In this document: positions 43,933 to 53,247 of the stretch, one piece after another | Numbering within the stretch: the first letter of the stretch is position 1 | How the letters are laid out: each line of letters opens with the position of its first letter | NCBI RefSeq assembly: GCF_002286975.1 | Contig: NZ_NSKB01000008.1 | Coordinates: forward strand, 62,001 to 126,000 | DNA from: Halomonas salipaludis | GTDB lineage: Bacteria > Pseudomonadota > Gammaproteobacteria > Pseudomonadales > Halomonadaceae | DNA: 64,000 nucleotides | Direction of reading: 5' to 3' | Made by a program: the position numbers and the translations under genes | The notes under the pieces: generated by a model | Told to the model about the DNA's origin: nothing | Databases searched by the model: none | The model's input: only the letters and a program-made list of their open reading frames with translations

Positions 43933-44910
43933 ATGACCAAGCCCGATGCCGTGGCGTCTGACGACCTGCTGGACGCCTTCAGCCAACTGCTCTGGGACAT
44001 TAACCAACTTGCCCAGCAGCTGCCGCTGCCCGACTTCCACCCCGCCGCCCTGACCCGGCTGCAGAGACTGTTGGCCTTCGACTGCGCTTGGTGGGGGCGC
44101 TCGGTACTGATCGATGGGCGGATCGAGGAACACAGCCGCTTCTTCTTCGGCCTCCCCGAGGGGTATCTCGCCGACTGGCGCTCCATCGAGCACCAGGACG
44201 TCACCGTGGAGCGCAGCCACCGCGAGCCAGGCCAGGCGGTGATCGTCGATATGCGTGCCACCACCCCAGGGCTGGCTTGGCTAGGGGAACGCCATGACAT
44301 CAGCGAGCTGCTGTGCGTGATTCACACCAACCCTCGCACCCAACTCAGCGACCATCTCTCGCTCTATCGGCGCCCCGGCACGCCCCGCTTCGGCGAGCGG
44401 GAGCGCCAGCTGCTGACCCACCTGATCAGCCACCTCGCGATAGCAGTGGATGCCAGCCAGATCCGGACGCTGGTGGCGCGTCGCGAATGCCTGGAACATC
44501 AGCCGCACCTGGCCCTGGCAGTGTGCGACCGCCAGGGCGTGCTGCATAGCGCGGAGCGTGGCTTCAGCGATTTGCTCGGCGATGAGTGGCCCGACTGGCA
44601 GGGGCCGAGGCTTCCGGTGCACCTGGACGAAGCCGGTTACCAAGGTGACCGGATCAGTATCCAGTGCCGCCCAGTCCTCGACCTGTGGCTACTCACCGTC
44701 TGCCGCCTGGGGCCACTCTCCTGCCTCAGCGCTCGGGAATTGGCAGTCGCGCAGCACTTTGGCAGCGGCCTCACCTACAAGGCAATCGCCCGAGAGCTGG
44801 CGATCGCCCCCAGTACCGTGCGCCACCACATACGCAGCATCTACCAGAAACTCGACGTCCACGATAAAGCCAGCGTGGCCACCCTGGTCAACCGCTCGCC
44901 GCCTGGCTGA
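43933..44910 (+). CDS. LuxR-family transcriptional regulator
   Basis: 325-residue regulator with a C-terminal LuxR helix-turn-helix (LSARELAVAQHFGSGLTYKA then IARELAIAPSTVRHHIRSIY). The N-terminal region contains LAFDCAWWGRSVL and is organised like the LuxR protein at 26575-27609. It is divergent from vgrG with a 267-base gap in which I see no gene, and is followed by a frameshifted channel gene and an amidohydrolase gene on the same strand, which it may control. The ribosome site before the ATG is weak, so the start is less certain. Confidence 0.83.
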   Translation: MTKPDAVASDDLLDAFSQLLWDINQLAQQLPLPDFHPAALTRLQRLLAFDCAWWGRSVLIDGRIEEHSRFFFGLPEGYLADWRSIEHQDVTVERSHREPGQAVIVDMRATTPGLAWLGERHDISELLCVIHTNPRTQLSDHLSLYRRPGTPRFGERERQLLTHLISHLAIAVDASQIRTLVARRECLEHQPHLALAVCDRQGVLHSAERGFSDLLGDEWPDWQGPRLPVHLDEAGYQGDRISIQCRPVLDLWLLTVCRLGPLSCLSARELAVAQHFGSGLTYKAIARELAIAPSTVRHHIRSIYQKLDVHDKASVATLVNRSPPG

Positions 44911-45018
44911 TACCTGCCGGGCCTCGCGTCCGCTTCATTCCCACCATGCCGACCATCGCCCGTGCGAACGGGTGGCGGCGTCGTATATCTGCGTCTTAAC
45001 CAAACCAGAGGCTACACA

Positions 45019-45893
45019 ATGACAACACCTCCCATGCTGCGACGCGTCATCGCCGGCCTGACCACGGCGCTGACGCTGAGCGCCGCTGCTGCCCAGGCCG
45101 CCGACCTCAATGCCCGAGACTTCCTGTCTGCCCCGGCAGGCACCTCGATAGGCGTGCTCTATCTGGCCAGCGAGCAGGCCAATCGCTACCGCGGCGGCGC
45201 CGACCCCGAGGGCAATGCTCGCCTCGGCGTGAACGCCCTGGCGTATCGTCAGCTCTGGTTCAGCGACATCTGCGGGCGCCTTTGCACACCCCAGTTCGTG
45301 CTGCCCCTGGTGGAGGTGGATGCCCGCCTGCCCGGTGCCGCCGAGCGGGAACGCCAGAGTGGTCTGGGAGATCCCCAACTGGGCGGCACGCTGTTCTTCG
45401 TCGACCGTCCCGAGGACCGAGCCGCCAGCGGCTTGTTGACGATGCTGACCCTGCCCGTGGGCGAGTACGACGGCCAGCGTCCAGGCACCTCTCCCGGCGC
45501 CAACCGCTGGGCGGCTACCTTCGTGTTCAATTATACCCAGGGGGTGGGCGAGAGATGGGTCCTGGAGGCCAACCTCGAAGCCCAATTCTATGGTGACAAC
45601 GACGACTACCTGGGCATGACCCTCGAGCAGGATCCGCTCTACCGTCTCCAGGCGTTCGCCTCCTATGACCTCACGCACACGCCCTGCGCTTGATCCATGC
45701 CGAAGGCGGCGCGCTGCAGTTGGATGGGCAAGCACTGGGCGACACCCGCCAGCGTTATACCCAACTGGGCGTAGAGCTGGGCCACCAACTCACGCCCCGC
45801 CATCAAGTGATGCTGGCCCTCTCGCATAACGTCGATACCGACAACGCCTTCCACGGCAGCCAGGCCCTGCTGCGCCTGGCTCGTGTGTGGTGA
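45019..45893 (+). pseudogene. Frameshifted outer-membrane channel (phenol-degradation transporter family)
   Basis: The first frame (45019-45693) gives a signal peptide ending AAAQA, then a beta-rich protein with GDPQLGGTLFFVD and MLTLPVGEYDGQRPG. This resembles outer-membrane proteins annotated as MetA-pathway-of-phenol-degradation transporters. It stops after SYDLTHTPCA. In another frame, starting near 45680, the expected C-terminus continues (LRLIHAEGGALQLDGQALGD ... QALLRLARVW, stop at 45891-45893). One base was probably lost or gained at about 45675-45690. Either the gene is inactive or the sequence has an error. The ATG at 45019 has AGAGG upstream. Confidence 0.7.
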
Positions 45894-45918
45894 ACCGCAC
45901 GACAACCGGAGATCTCCC

Positions 45919-46059
45919 ATGACTCTCGAGACATCGGCTACCAAAGGCGCCCCGTCGCGCCGCATGATCGTCGCCTTCGCCGCCCTGGCCCTGATCCTGA
46001 TTTCCAGTAGCGCCTCGACGACATTGCGGGGCGCCCCCACCCAAGGAGTGACCTCATGA
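45919..46059 (+). CDS. Tiny membrane protein coupled to the amidohydrolase gene
   Basis: 46-residue protein with one hydrophobic segment (MIVAFAALALILISSSAS) after a short basic start. GGAGATC precedes the ATG, and its TGA overlaps the ATG of the next gene (ATGA), so the two are translationally coupled. I do not recognise a family. It may be a small membrane partner, or a leader peptide that controls translation of the amidohydrolase gene. Confidence 0.5.
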   Translation: MTLETSATKGAPSRRMIVAFAALALILISSSASTTLRGAPTQGVTS

Positions 46060-47168
46060 CCCGCCGTACCGCCTTCTTCTTCGATGAACACTGCCTATGG
46101 CACAGCGCCGGCCAGCACGCCCTGGTCATGCCGGTAGGCGGTTGGGTGCAACCCCCTGCCGCCGGGGGGCTGGCCGAGTCGCCGGAGTCCAAGCGACGCT
46201 TCAAGTCGCTGATGGATGTCTCGGGGTTGACCCAGTCCTTGGACCTTCGCTCGGCCCCCATGGCCAGCGAGGAGGACCTGCTGCGTATTCATCCCGCTGA
46301 GTACCTGGCACGCTTCAAGACGCTGAGCGCTGCCGGCGGCGGCGAACTGGGCGACCACGCCCCTATCGGGCCGGGCAGCTACGAGATGGCACGGGTTTCC
46401 GCGGGACTGGCGATCGAGGCCGTGGCCACGGTGCTGCGCGGCGAGGCGGACAACGCCTATGCACTGTCGCGCCCCCCTGGCCACCACTGCCTGCCGGATC
46501 ACGCCATGGGCTTCTGCATGCTGGCCAATATTCCCATCGCCATCGAGACTGCCAAAACCCGCTCGGGCCTTACCCGTGTCGCGGTGCTCGACTGGGACGT
46601 CCACCATGGCAACGGCACCCAGCACGTCTACTACGAGCGTGATGACGTGCTAACGATCTCGCTGCACCAGGAGGGCTGCTTCCCACCAGGCTACAGCGGG
46701 GCCGAGGATCGCGGCAGCAGCACAGGCCTCGGCTACAACCTCAATATTCCGCTGCTGCCCGGCGGCGGCGAGGACGCCTACCAGCATGCCCTGCAACGAC
46801 TCGTGATACCGGCACTGGAGCGTTTCGCCCCGGAGCTGATCATCGTCGCCTGCGGCTTTGACGCCAATGGCTTCGATCCCCTGGCGCGGATGCTACTGAC
46901 CAGCGAGTCCTATCGGGAGATGACACGCACGCTGCGCCAGGCCGCTGAGCGACTCTGCGGCGGGCGCCTGGTGATGGTCCACGAGGGCGGCTACTCCGAG
47001 GCCTACGTTCCCTTCTGCGGCCATGCGGTGGTGGAGGAGCTCAGCGGCGTGCATACCGATGTGACGGATCCGATGCTCGAGTTCCTGCGCCTGCAACAAC
47101 CCAATGCCGACCTACAGGCCTTCCAGCGCGAACGCTTGGACGCCCTAGCGGCCAGTTGCAAGCAATAG
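46056..47168 (+). CDS. Histone deacetylase / acetylpolyamine amidohydrolase family protein
   Basis: 370-residue zinc deacetylase-fold protein. RPPGHHCLPDHAMGFCMLAN holds the paired histidines, LDWDVHHGNGTQ the zinc-binding Asp and His, CGFDANGFDPLA the next Asp, and HEGGYSEAY the catalytic tyrosine loop. It probably removes acetyl or acyl groups from small amines such as acetylpolyamines. It overlaps the small membrane protein gene by 4 bases and is convergent with the DadA-like oxidase gene 12 bases away, with no terminator visible between them. Confidence 0.88.
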   Translation: MTRRTAFFFDEHCLWHSAGQHALVMPVGGWVQPPAAGGLAESPESKRRFKSLMDVSGLTQSLDLRSAPMASEEDLLRIHPAEYLARFKTLSAAGGGELGDHAPIGPGSYEMARVSAGLAIEAVATVLRGEADNAYALSRPPGHHCLPDHAMGFCMLANIPIAIETAKTRSGLTRVAVLDWDVHHGNGTQHVYYERDDVLTISLHQEGCFPPGYSGAEDRGSSTGLGYNLNIPLLPGGGEDAYQHALQRLVIPALERFAPELIIVACGFDANGFDPLARMLLTSESYREMTRTLRQAAERLCGGRLVMVHEGGYSEAYVPFCGHAVVEELSGVHTDVTDPMLEFLRLQQPNADLQAFQRERLDALAASCKQ

Positions 47169-47180
47169 TGCACCCTGACG

Positions 47181-48476
47181 TCAGAGAAAGCGCTCGAAAC
47201 GGTAGGGAGCCGGGTCGATGAGCGGCACCTCGCCGGACAGCAGGTCGGCGGCCAACTGCCCGGCCGCCGGTGAGGTGCCGAAGCCGTGCCCGGAGAAGCC
47301 GGAGGCGATGGTCAGCCCCGGCACGCCGGGAACCGCGCCGATGACGGGGTTCGAGTCCGGCGTGATATCGATCATGCCGGCCCAGGCAGCTTCCACCCTG
47401 GCCCCCTCGAAGACCGGCCAGGCGGCGGCGAGATTGCGCCGCGCCTCGTCGTTGATCCTGGCGTTGGCCGGCGGGTCCATGGTGCGCACGCGCTCGAAGG
47501 GTGAGCGCTTGTCTGCCCCCCAGCGCCTGGGCAGCGACAGGTCATTCACGAAGTGTTTGCCGAGCGAAATCCGCAACAGCTGCCGCTGGCCACGCAGCGC
47601 GCCCAGATAACGTGACCCGATCAGCAGGTGATCGAGCGTCAAGGGCGCATCGAGGGCGCCGCGCTGGGTGACGATGAAGCCGCCATCCCTATGCTTGCGG
47701 AAGGAGAAGTCGGGCGCCCCCACGGCGATCTCCGTCGGCCCCTCCATCGTCGCGGTGCGCAGCACCGAGCAGATCAGCGGCAGCGTCGGCAGCGAAACGC
47801 CAAGATTGCCAAGGAAACGCCGCGACCACATGCCACCGGCCAGCAGTACCTGATCACAGCGAATCTCGCCTCTCTCGGTCACCACGCCGCTTACCTTGCC
47901 ACCCGTCATCGACAGGGTGCGCACCGCGCAGTGCTCGACGATCACCGCCCCCTTGGCCATGGCGACCCTGGCGATGGCGCTGGAGGCCAGGGTGGGCTCG
48001 GCCCGCCCATCGGAGGCGGTATAGATACCACCGGCCCATTCACCCTTGCCGCCGGGCACCCGGCTGTCGATTTGCCGGGGGCTGAGCAGCTGCGAGTCCA
48101 GCGACAGGGATTCCACCGATTTGAGCCAGGCCTCGTGCACGGCCAACTGCTCGGCGGTGCGGGCCAGAAACATGATGCCCGACTGGCGATAACCGACATC
48201 GCCACCCACGCGCTCGGCCATGCCGGCCCAGAGCCGGTCCGCCGCCAGCGCCATGGGCACGTCCGCTGCGTGGCGGCTGGTCTTACGTATCCAGCCCAGG
48301 TTGCGAGAGGACTGCTCGCCGGCGACGCGCCCCTTCTCCAGCACGACCACCGGAATGCCCCGCTCCGACAGTGCCAGGGCCGCGGTGAGACCGATGATCC
48401 CGCCGCCGATGATCACCACGCTGGTCGCTGCAGGGAAGTCGCTGGAGGTATGAACAGACGCTATTGTCGGTGCCAT
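47181..48476 (-). CDS. FAD-dependent D-amino-acid/glycine oxidase family (DadA-like)
   Basis: 431-residue flavoprotein with an N-terminal Rossmann motif (SVVIIGGGIIGLTAALALSE), EQSSRNLGWIRKTSRH near residue 70, and the C-terminal GLTIASGFSGHGFGTSPAAG loop, all typical of the DAO family. It oxidises an amino or imino acid to an imine. The ATG at 48474-48476 has GAGGA upstream. It lies 54 bases after a Rid-family gene and behind an ornithine cyclodeaminase-family gene, so the trio probably handles one amine substrate. Rid proteins usually deal with the imines such oxidases make. Confidence 0.87.
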   Translation of the reverse strand: MAPTIASVHTSSDFPAATSVVIIGGGIIGLTAALALSERGIPVVVLEKGRVAGEQSSRNLGWIRKTSRHAADVPMALAADRLWAGMAERVGGDVGYRQSGIMFLARTAEQLAVHEAWLKSVESLSLDSQLLSPRQIDSRVPGGKGEWAGGIYTASDGRAEPTLASSAIARVAMAKGAVIVEHCAVRTLSMTGGKVSGVVTERGEIRCDQVLLAGGMWSRRFLGNLGVSLPTLPLICSVLRTATMEGPTEIAVGAPDFSFRKHRDGGFIVTQRGALDAPLTLDHLLIGSRYLGALRGQRQLLRISLGKHFVNDLSLPRRWGADKRSPFERVRTMDPPANARINDEARRNLAAAWPVFEGARVEAAWAGMIDITPDSNPVIGAVPGVPGLTIASGFSGHGFGTSPAAGQLAADLLSGEVPLIDPAPYRFERFL

Positions 48477-48530
48477 GGCAGGAAAGTCCTCTAGAAATCG
48501 GGGGCGACGAAACAAGGGCGAGCGAGCCAC

Positions 48531-48956
48531 TTACCCGGCAGAGGTGTCGATCCGCTCCACCTCGGCGCTGCCGGCACCGCGATAGGCGGTCACTTCCAGC
48601 TCGACCTTGTAGATCTCGGAGCCCAGCGGCGGGCAGGTCACGGTAATGGCCGGGTCTACCCCGCGCATCGTCTCGCCGAACAGGGTCATGACGGTTTCGG
48701 TATCGGCCGGGTTCTGGATGAAGATCCTGGCCGACACGATGTCGGAGAGGCCGCTGCCCACCGTGCCGAGCGCACTTTCGAGGTTGGCAAAGACCTGCCG
48801 CAACTGCTCGCTCACGTCGTCGGGAATTTGCTTGGTGTCGGGGTTGCGACCGGCGGTATTGGACACGAGGATCCAGTTGTCGACGGCCACCAGGCGGGAG
48901 TAGCTGCCATGTTGCTCGAACTTGGAGCCTGTCTTGACTTTGACGATCTTGGTCAT
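48531..48956 (-). CDS. Rid-family (YjgF/YER057c/UK114) protein without the catalytic arginine
   Basis: 141-residue Rid fold protein (NWILVSNTAGRNPDTKQIPD, then LESALGTVGSGLSDIVSARI). RidA needs an arginine in the segment that reads PARSCVEV in E. coli; here that stretch is PAITVTCPP, with no arginine. By the published Rid classification this places it with the Rid4-7 groups rather than RidA. It lies between the ornithine cyclodeaminase-family and DadA-like genes in an apparent operon. Its own reaction cannot be assumed to be imine hydrolysis. Confidence 0.85.
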   Translation of the reverse strand: MTKIVKVKTGSKFEQHGSYSRLVAVDNWILVSNTAGRNPDTKQIPDDVSEQLRQVFANLESALGTVGSGLSDIVSARIFIQNPADTETVMTLFGETMRGVDPAITVTCPPLGSEIYKVELEVTAYRGAGSAEVERIDTSAG

Positions 48957-49031
48957 GGTGTGGTCCTGTTGGAAATAAGAGAGGGAGCCGGCGCCGCCTT
49001 GCGAGGCGGGCCGGCAAGCGTGCAGTGGCCT

Positions 49032-50171
49032 TCAGCGCAGCAGCGGCTCGTCCCACAGGTTGAGCTTGACGCCAATCCCTTGCTCGATCGCCTTGCGGTA
49101 GACCACGGTGGCCCAGGCCACGTCCTCGACCGGCATGCCGCCCACCGACATCAGGACGATCTCGTCGTCGTTTTGGCGTCCCGGGGTGCTGCCGGCCACG
49201 ATCGCGCCCAGGTCCTCGAGCTCCCCTGCGGACAAGCTGCCCTCCTCGATCATGTCCATGAACTTCAAGCCGACCAGCGGAATGCAGTGGTGGGCGGGCT
49301 TGGGGACTTCTTCGTACCAGGCCTCGTACAGCCCGATATTGTCGAGCACCTTGCGCACGTCCGGCGCTGCCATGCCGGCATCGAAGTTGCACGGCGCCGG
49401 CATGGCCAGGAAGGTACCCGGGCTGACCCACTCGCGCTTGACCAACGGATAATCGTCGGGGTTGCCCACCTCTCCCGAGGCGCAGTAGCTCACGATGTCG
49501 GCGCCACGCACCACCGCCTCGATGTCGTCGACCACCTCGATGGTGGTGACCTGCGGGTAGTGCTCGCGGACCCAGCCGACGAAGAGTTCGAGGCTCTTAG
49601 TGCTGCGCCCCTTGACCTTCACGGTATCGATCTGTGGACAGGCGGCGATGAAGGCGGCCAGCGAGGTGCGCGCCATCACGCCGGGCCCGTAGATGCCCAC
49701 CACCTTCGAATCCTTGCGCGCCAGATGGCGTGCGCCGACGCCCGGCACCGCGCCGGTGCGGTAGGCCGAGAGCAGGTTGGCCGACATGTAGGCCAAGGGC
49801 GCGGCCGTATCGGCATCGCTGAGCGTGAACATCAGAATGGAGCGCGGCAGGCCCTTTTCCCGGTTCTCGATATTGGAGCCGTACCACTTCACACCTGCCG
49901 TGCAGAAGTTGCCGCCGAGGTAGGCAGGCATCGCCATCATGCGGCGGTCGGCGGTGGGCTTGGGCATGTTGGGGAAGGGGGAGTCCTCGGGGAACATGAT
50001 CATGGCCCCGTGGGAATCGTTGTTGGGGCCCGCCATGCGGTAGTCGCCTTGATGGAGCAGCCCGAACATCTCCTCCATGGTGTCCACGCAGGCCGGCATG
50101 TCGGTGACGCCCGCACGGACCATGTCCGGTTCGGAGAGGTAGATGAAATCGATACTAGTGTTGCAGGTCAT
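49032..50171 (-). CDS. Ornithine cyclodeaminase/mu-crystallin family protein
   Basis: 379-residue protein of the ornithine cyclodeaminase fold, longer than the usual 310-330. KVVGIYGPGVMARTSLAAFI is the NAD(P)-binding motif, with AGVKWYGSN upstream as the substrate lysine region and GADIVSYCASG after. Members include pyrroline-2-carboxylate reductases, ornithine cyclodeaminase, and proteins annotated elsewhere as tyramine oxidase subunit B. It heads the run with a Rid protein and a DadA-like oxidase, and lies near two-subunit aconitase X. If that is a hydroxyproline dehydratase, this would be a candidate for the next step, reduction of pyrroline-2-carboxylate to proline. That link is a hypothesis. 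Confidence 0.82.
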   Translation of the reverse strand: MTCNTSIDFIYLSEPDMVRAGVTDMPACVDTMEEMFGLLHQGDYRMAGPNNDSHGAMIMFPEDSPFPNMPKPTADRRMMAMPAYLGGNFCTAGVKWYGSNIENREKGLPRSILMFTLSDADTAAPLAYMSANLLSAYRTGAVPGVGARHLARKDSKVVGIYGPGVMARTSLAAFIAACPQIDTVKVKGRSTKSLELFVGWVREHYPQVTTIEVVDDIEAVVRGADIVSYCASGEVGNPDDYPLVKREWVSPGTFLAMPAPCNFDAGMAAPDVRKVLDNIGLYEAWYEEVPKPAHHCIPLVGLKFMDMIEEGSLSAGELEDLGAIVAGSTPGRQNDDEIVLMSVGGMPVEDVAWATVVYRKAIEQGIGVKLNLWDEPLLR

Positions 50172-50307
50172 GTCGAAGTCCGATTTGTTGTTGGGTGACC
50201 ACCAGTCACGATGGCTTGATTTATCCTTGCACAGGAAAAATCACCCGCGTTATCACAAATCGGCAGCATATTGCTGGCGCGCTACAGGACAGGAGCGCTG
50301 CAGACGT

Positions 50308-51165
50308 TCATATATCCAGGGTCGTGGCCCGGCGTAGTTCCCTGGGTTGGCTGAAGTCGAAGCGCCGTCCACGGTGCAGCGTACAGCGGTTATCCCAGAT
50401 CACCAGATCGTTGGGCCGCCAACGATGGCGATAAACGAACGCCGGCTGCGTGGCATGCTCGAGCAGGTCGATCAGCAGCATGCGCCCTTCCGGTAACGTC
50501 CAGCCTTCGATGGCGCAGGCATGAACGGAGATGAAGAGCACCTGGCGGCCGGAGCCCGGATGGGTTCTCACCAACGGCCAGTAAGCCGGCGGAATCGCTT
50601 GCTTCTGGGCGTCGGTATAGTCGGTGTCGCCAAGCATGAAGCGTGAATGCAAGGCGTAATGCTGCGCCTGGAGCCCGCCGATTTCCTGCCTGACGGACTC
50701 CGGCAAGGCATCGCAAGCGGCCCTCAGGTCGGCAAACTCGGTTTCTCCTCCCTCTGCGGGCACCCGTACGGCCGATAGCAACGAGTAGCGTGCCGACGGC
50801 TTCTGGAAGGAGGAGTCGCTATGCCACAGCTGGTTGGCGATATTGCTGACGACCTTGCGATCCGAGCGCTCCGCCAACCGACCACTGCCGTCGGCCACAT
50901 TGGAGATGTCGGCAAGCTCGGCATGCTCCAGGCGCTCCTGGCTCTGCTTGAGTTTCTTCAATCCCATATCCAAGGGCCCGAAGGACTTGGCCAAGGTCAG
51001 TTGCTGGGTTTGCGTCAGCGGCTGGTCCCGGAATACCAGCACCGCATAGCGGTCGATGGCCGCCTCGATGGCGGCGACATGTGCCTGCTCGAGGGGCTGG
51101 CGAAGATCGAGCCCGGTGACTTCGCCCACGAAGTGAGGATGCAGCGGCGTTACGTCGAGCCTCAT
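50308..51165 (-). CDS. TauD/TfdA family alpha-ketoglutarate-dependent dioxygenase
   Basis: 285-residue Fe(II)/2-oxoglutarate oxygenase. LWHSDSSF supplies His115 and Asp117, WDNRCTLHRGRRFD the distal histidine, and the C-terminal RELRRATTLD the arginine for 2-oxoglutarate. RYAVLVFRDQPL near residue 40 is typical of TauD/TfdA. The ATG at 51163-51165 has GGAGGT upstream. It is the last gene of the minus-strand run aconitase X-TRAP permease-dioxygenase, so it probably hydroxylates or cleaves the imported compound or an intermediate. Confidence 0.87.
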   Translation of the reverse strand: MRLDVTPLHPHFVGEVTGLDLRQPLEQAHVAAIEAAIDRYAVLVFRDQPLTQTQQLTLAKSFGPLDMGLKKLKQSQERLEHAELADISNVADGSGRLAERSDRKVVSNIANQLWHSDSSFQKPSARYSLLSAVRVPAEGGETEFADLRAACDALPESVRQEIGGLQAQHYALHSRFMLGDTDYTDAQKQAIPPAYWPLVRTHPGSGRQVLFISVHACAIEGWTLPEGRMLLIDLLEHATQPAFVYRHRWRPNDLVIWDNRCTLHRGRRFDFSQPRELRRATTLDI

Positions 51166-51226
51166 GGTAATGACCTCCAGGCCGGTGGTTTTCCTGCGTA
51201 CAGGGATAGCGCACAGCGCGACACGC

Positions 51227-53200
51227 TCATTTGGATGCCCCGTTACCGGCGGTATAAGGCAACGACGCCCCACGGACCTGCGAGAACTGCCGCATCCCGA
51301 GTACCAGCGTGACCGCTGCCATGCCGACCAGCGTCGAGACGAATTCGGGAAAGCCGATCAACAACCCACCGATGAACAGAACCGGCCTGGCCCAGTTGCG
51401 CACCTGACCGAACCCCATCAGGTGCCCCTCCGAACCGCCTGCGATCAGGATGATGGCCAGCACGTTCAGCGCGAACCAGATGGCCGTCAGGTAGAGTGGG
51501 CCCTGGAAGATCAGCGCCGGTTCGAACAGGAAGAAGATGGGAATGAAGTAGAGCACGATGCCCAGCCGGGCCGCATGAAGGCTCGTCTGCAACGGATCCG
51601 AATCGCTGATTCGCGATGCCAGGAACGCCGCCAAGGCCACCGGAGGCGTAATCGCCGCCAGGGTCGCGTAGTAGGCGATGAACAGGTGAATGGCCAGGAT
51701 ATTCAGCCCTGCCATCTGCTCCAGTGCCGGCGCCAGGGTCAGCGCCAGCATCAGATAGGCGGCCACGATCATGCCCAGCATGCCGAAGATCAAGCACACG
51801 CCGATGCCGATCGCCAGCACCAGAACGATACTGCCCCCGCCCATGCGCACCAGCTCCGAGGCAATCGCCGGCGCCACGCCAGTGGCCATCAGCCCGCCCA
51901 GGATGAAGCTGGTGGGTAGCAGCAGCCCCATGGTCTGGCTCAGCAGCTTGCCGATCTGGAACAGGACCTCGGGAATCTTGCTGGGGCGAAGCATCAGCTC
52001 CTTCTTGAAGCAGGTCAGCAGGATCAGCAGCCCCGAGGCATAGAAGGGCGTCAGCCGCTCCCAGCGCATCACGACCAGCCCCCATACCAGGAAGACCAGC
52101 ACCACCAGGAAGGGCCACCCCTCCAGCAGGGTCTGGCGAATACGCGGCAGCTCTACCTCGGGCAAGCCCTTGAGATCGGCCTTGGCCGCATAGCCGTCCA
52201 CATGGCAATAGAGGCCGAAGAAATAGAGCAGGCTGGGAATGATGGCGGCGATGACGATCACGCCATACTCGGTGTTGGTGAAGTCGGCCATGATGAAGGC
52301 CAATGCCCCCATGACCGGCGGCATCAGCATCCCGCCAGTGGACGCGCAGGACTCCAGAGCACCGGCATAGTAACCAGGGAAACCGGCACGCTTCATGCTG
52401 GGAATCGTCACCGAGCCGGTACTCACCACGTTGCCGAAGATCGAGCCGCTCAGGCTGCCGAAGAAGCCGCTGGCCAGCACACTGACCTTGGCCGGCCCAC
52501 CCCGGGCACGCCCCATCAGGGCCATCGCCAGCTTGAGGAAGAAGTCGGCCGCGCCGGTGGAGACCAGCAAGGCAGCCAGGATCAGAAAGCCGATGATGGT
52601 CTCGGCCACCACCCGCGTGACGATGCCGAGCATGGCGTCGCCCGAGTAGACGTTGAAGGCGATGGTTCGCGCCAGGCTGGAAGGTGGCCCCCACAGCATG
52701 CCTGGCATGAGGTCGGCGAATATCGGATAGAGCCCCAGTGCCACCACGATCGACAGGAAGATCAGGCCTCCCGAGCGCCGGGCAGCCTCGAGAATCATCA
52801 CGAACAGTGCCGCCGCCACCCATAACTGCCATGGCTCGCTGACCGGTACCCAGGTCTGGTAGACGATCGAGCGCCCTTGGCTGGCCAGGAAAAGCGCCAG
52901 CCCGAATACCACCAGGGCCGGAAAGTAGCTGAGCCATGAGACCCGGCCTTCTCGCTTGTGGGCGGGTAGCAACAAGTAAGCCAATGGCAGATACATCGCC
53001 ATCAACAGGAAGTAGTAGGTGATATCAAGCAGCGGAATGACGCCGAACACATAGACGACGGCCAGCATGACCCCCGCCAGGGACATCGCCAGCACGGTGA
53101 TGCGCACCGGCAGCGGCATGCTCTGATAGCGTTGGTAAGTACGGTCGACGAATTCATCGGGTATGTTTGCGGGGTCGGGCTGGCGTGCTGCTTGTGTCAT
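51227..53200 (-). CDS. TRAP transporter fused permease without adjacent receptor
   Basis: 657-residue fused TRAP permease with SGSIFGNVVSTGSVTIPSMK, GGMLMPPVMGALAFIMADF and AAITPPVALAAFLASRISD. GGAG precedes the ATG. The gene lies between aconitase X and a dioxygenase gene but has no receptor gene beside it. The TAXI receptor at 57868-59091, in the other operon that shares the same 52-bp promoter block, is the obvious partner. Confidence 0.92.
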   Translation of the reverse strand: MTQAARQPDPANIPDEFVDRTYQRYQSMPLPVRITVLAMSLAGVMLAVVYVFGVIPLLDITYYFLLMAMYLPLAYLLLPAHKREGRVSWLSYFPALVVFGLALFLASQGRSIVYQTWVPVSEPWQLWVAAALFVMILEAARRSGGLIFLSIVVALGLYPIFADLMPGMLWGPPSSLARTIAFNVYSGDAMLGIVTRVVAETIIGFLILAALLVSTGAADFFLKLAMALMGRARGGPAKVSVLASGFFGSLSGSIFGNVVSTGSVTIPSMKRAGFPGYYAGALESCASTGGMLMPPVMGALAFIMADFTNTEYGVIVIAAIIPSLLYFFGLYCHVDGYAAKADLKGLPEVELPRIRQTLLEGWPFLVVLVFLVWGLVVMRWERLTPFYASGLLILLTCFKKELMLRPSKIPEVLFQIGKLLSQTMGLLLPTSFILGGLMATGVAPAIASELVRMGGGSIVLVLAIGIGVCLIFGMLGMIVAAYLMLALTLAPALEQMAGLNILAIHLFIAYYATLAAITPPVALAAFLASRISDSDPLQTSLHAARLGIVLYFIPIFFLFEPALIFQGPLYLTAIWFALNVLAIILIAGGSEGHLMGFGQVRNWARPVLFIGGLLIGFPEFVSTLVGMAAVTLVLGMRQFSQVRGASLPYTAGNGASK

Positions 53201-53247
53201 TGTCGTTGACTCCGTGTGAGAGGCTTTTTTTCTTTATTATTGAATCG

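Noticed and set aside
43798-44220. 140-residue minus-strand frame opposite the second LuxR gene
   Set aside because: It mirrors the LuxR coding sequence and has no motif or ribosome site.
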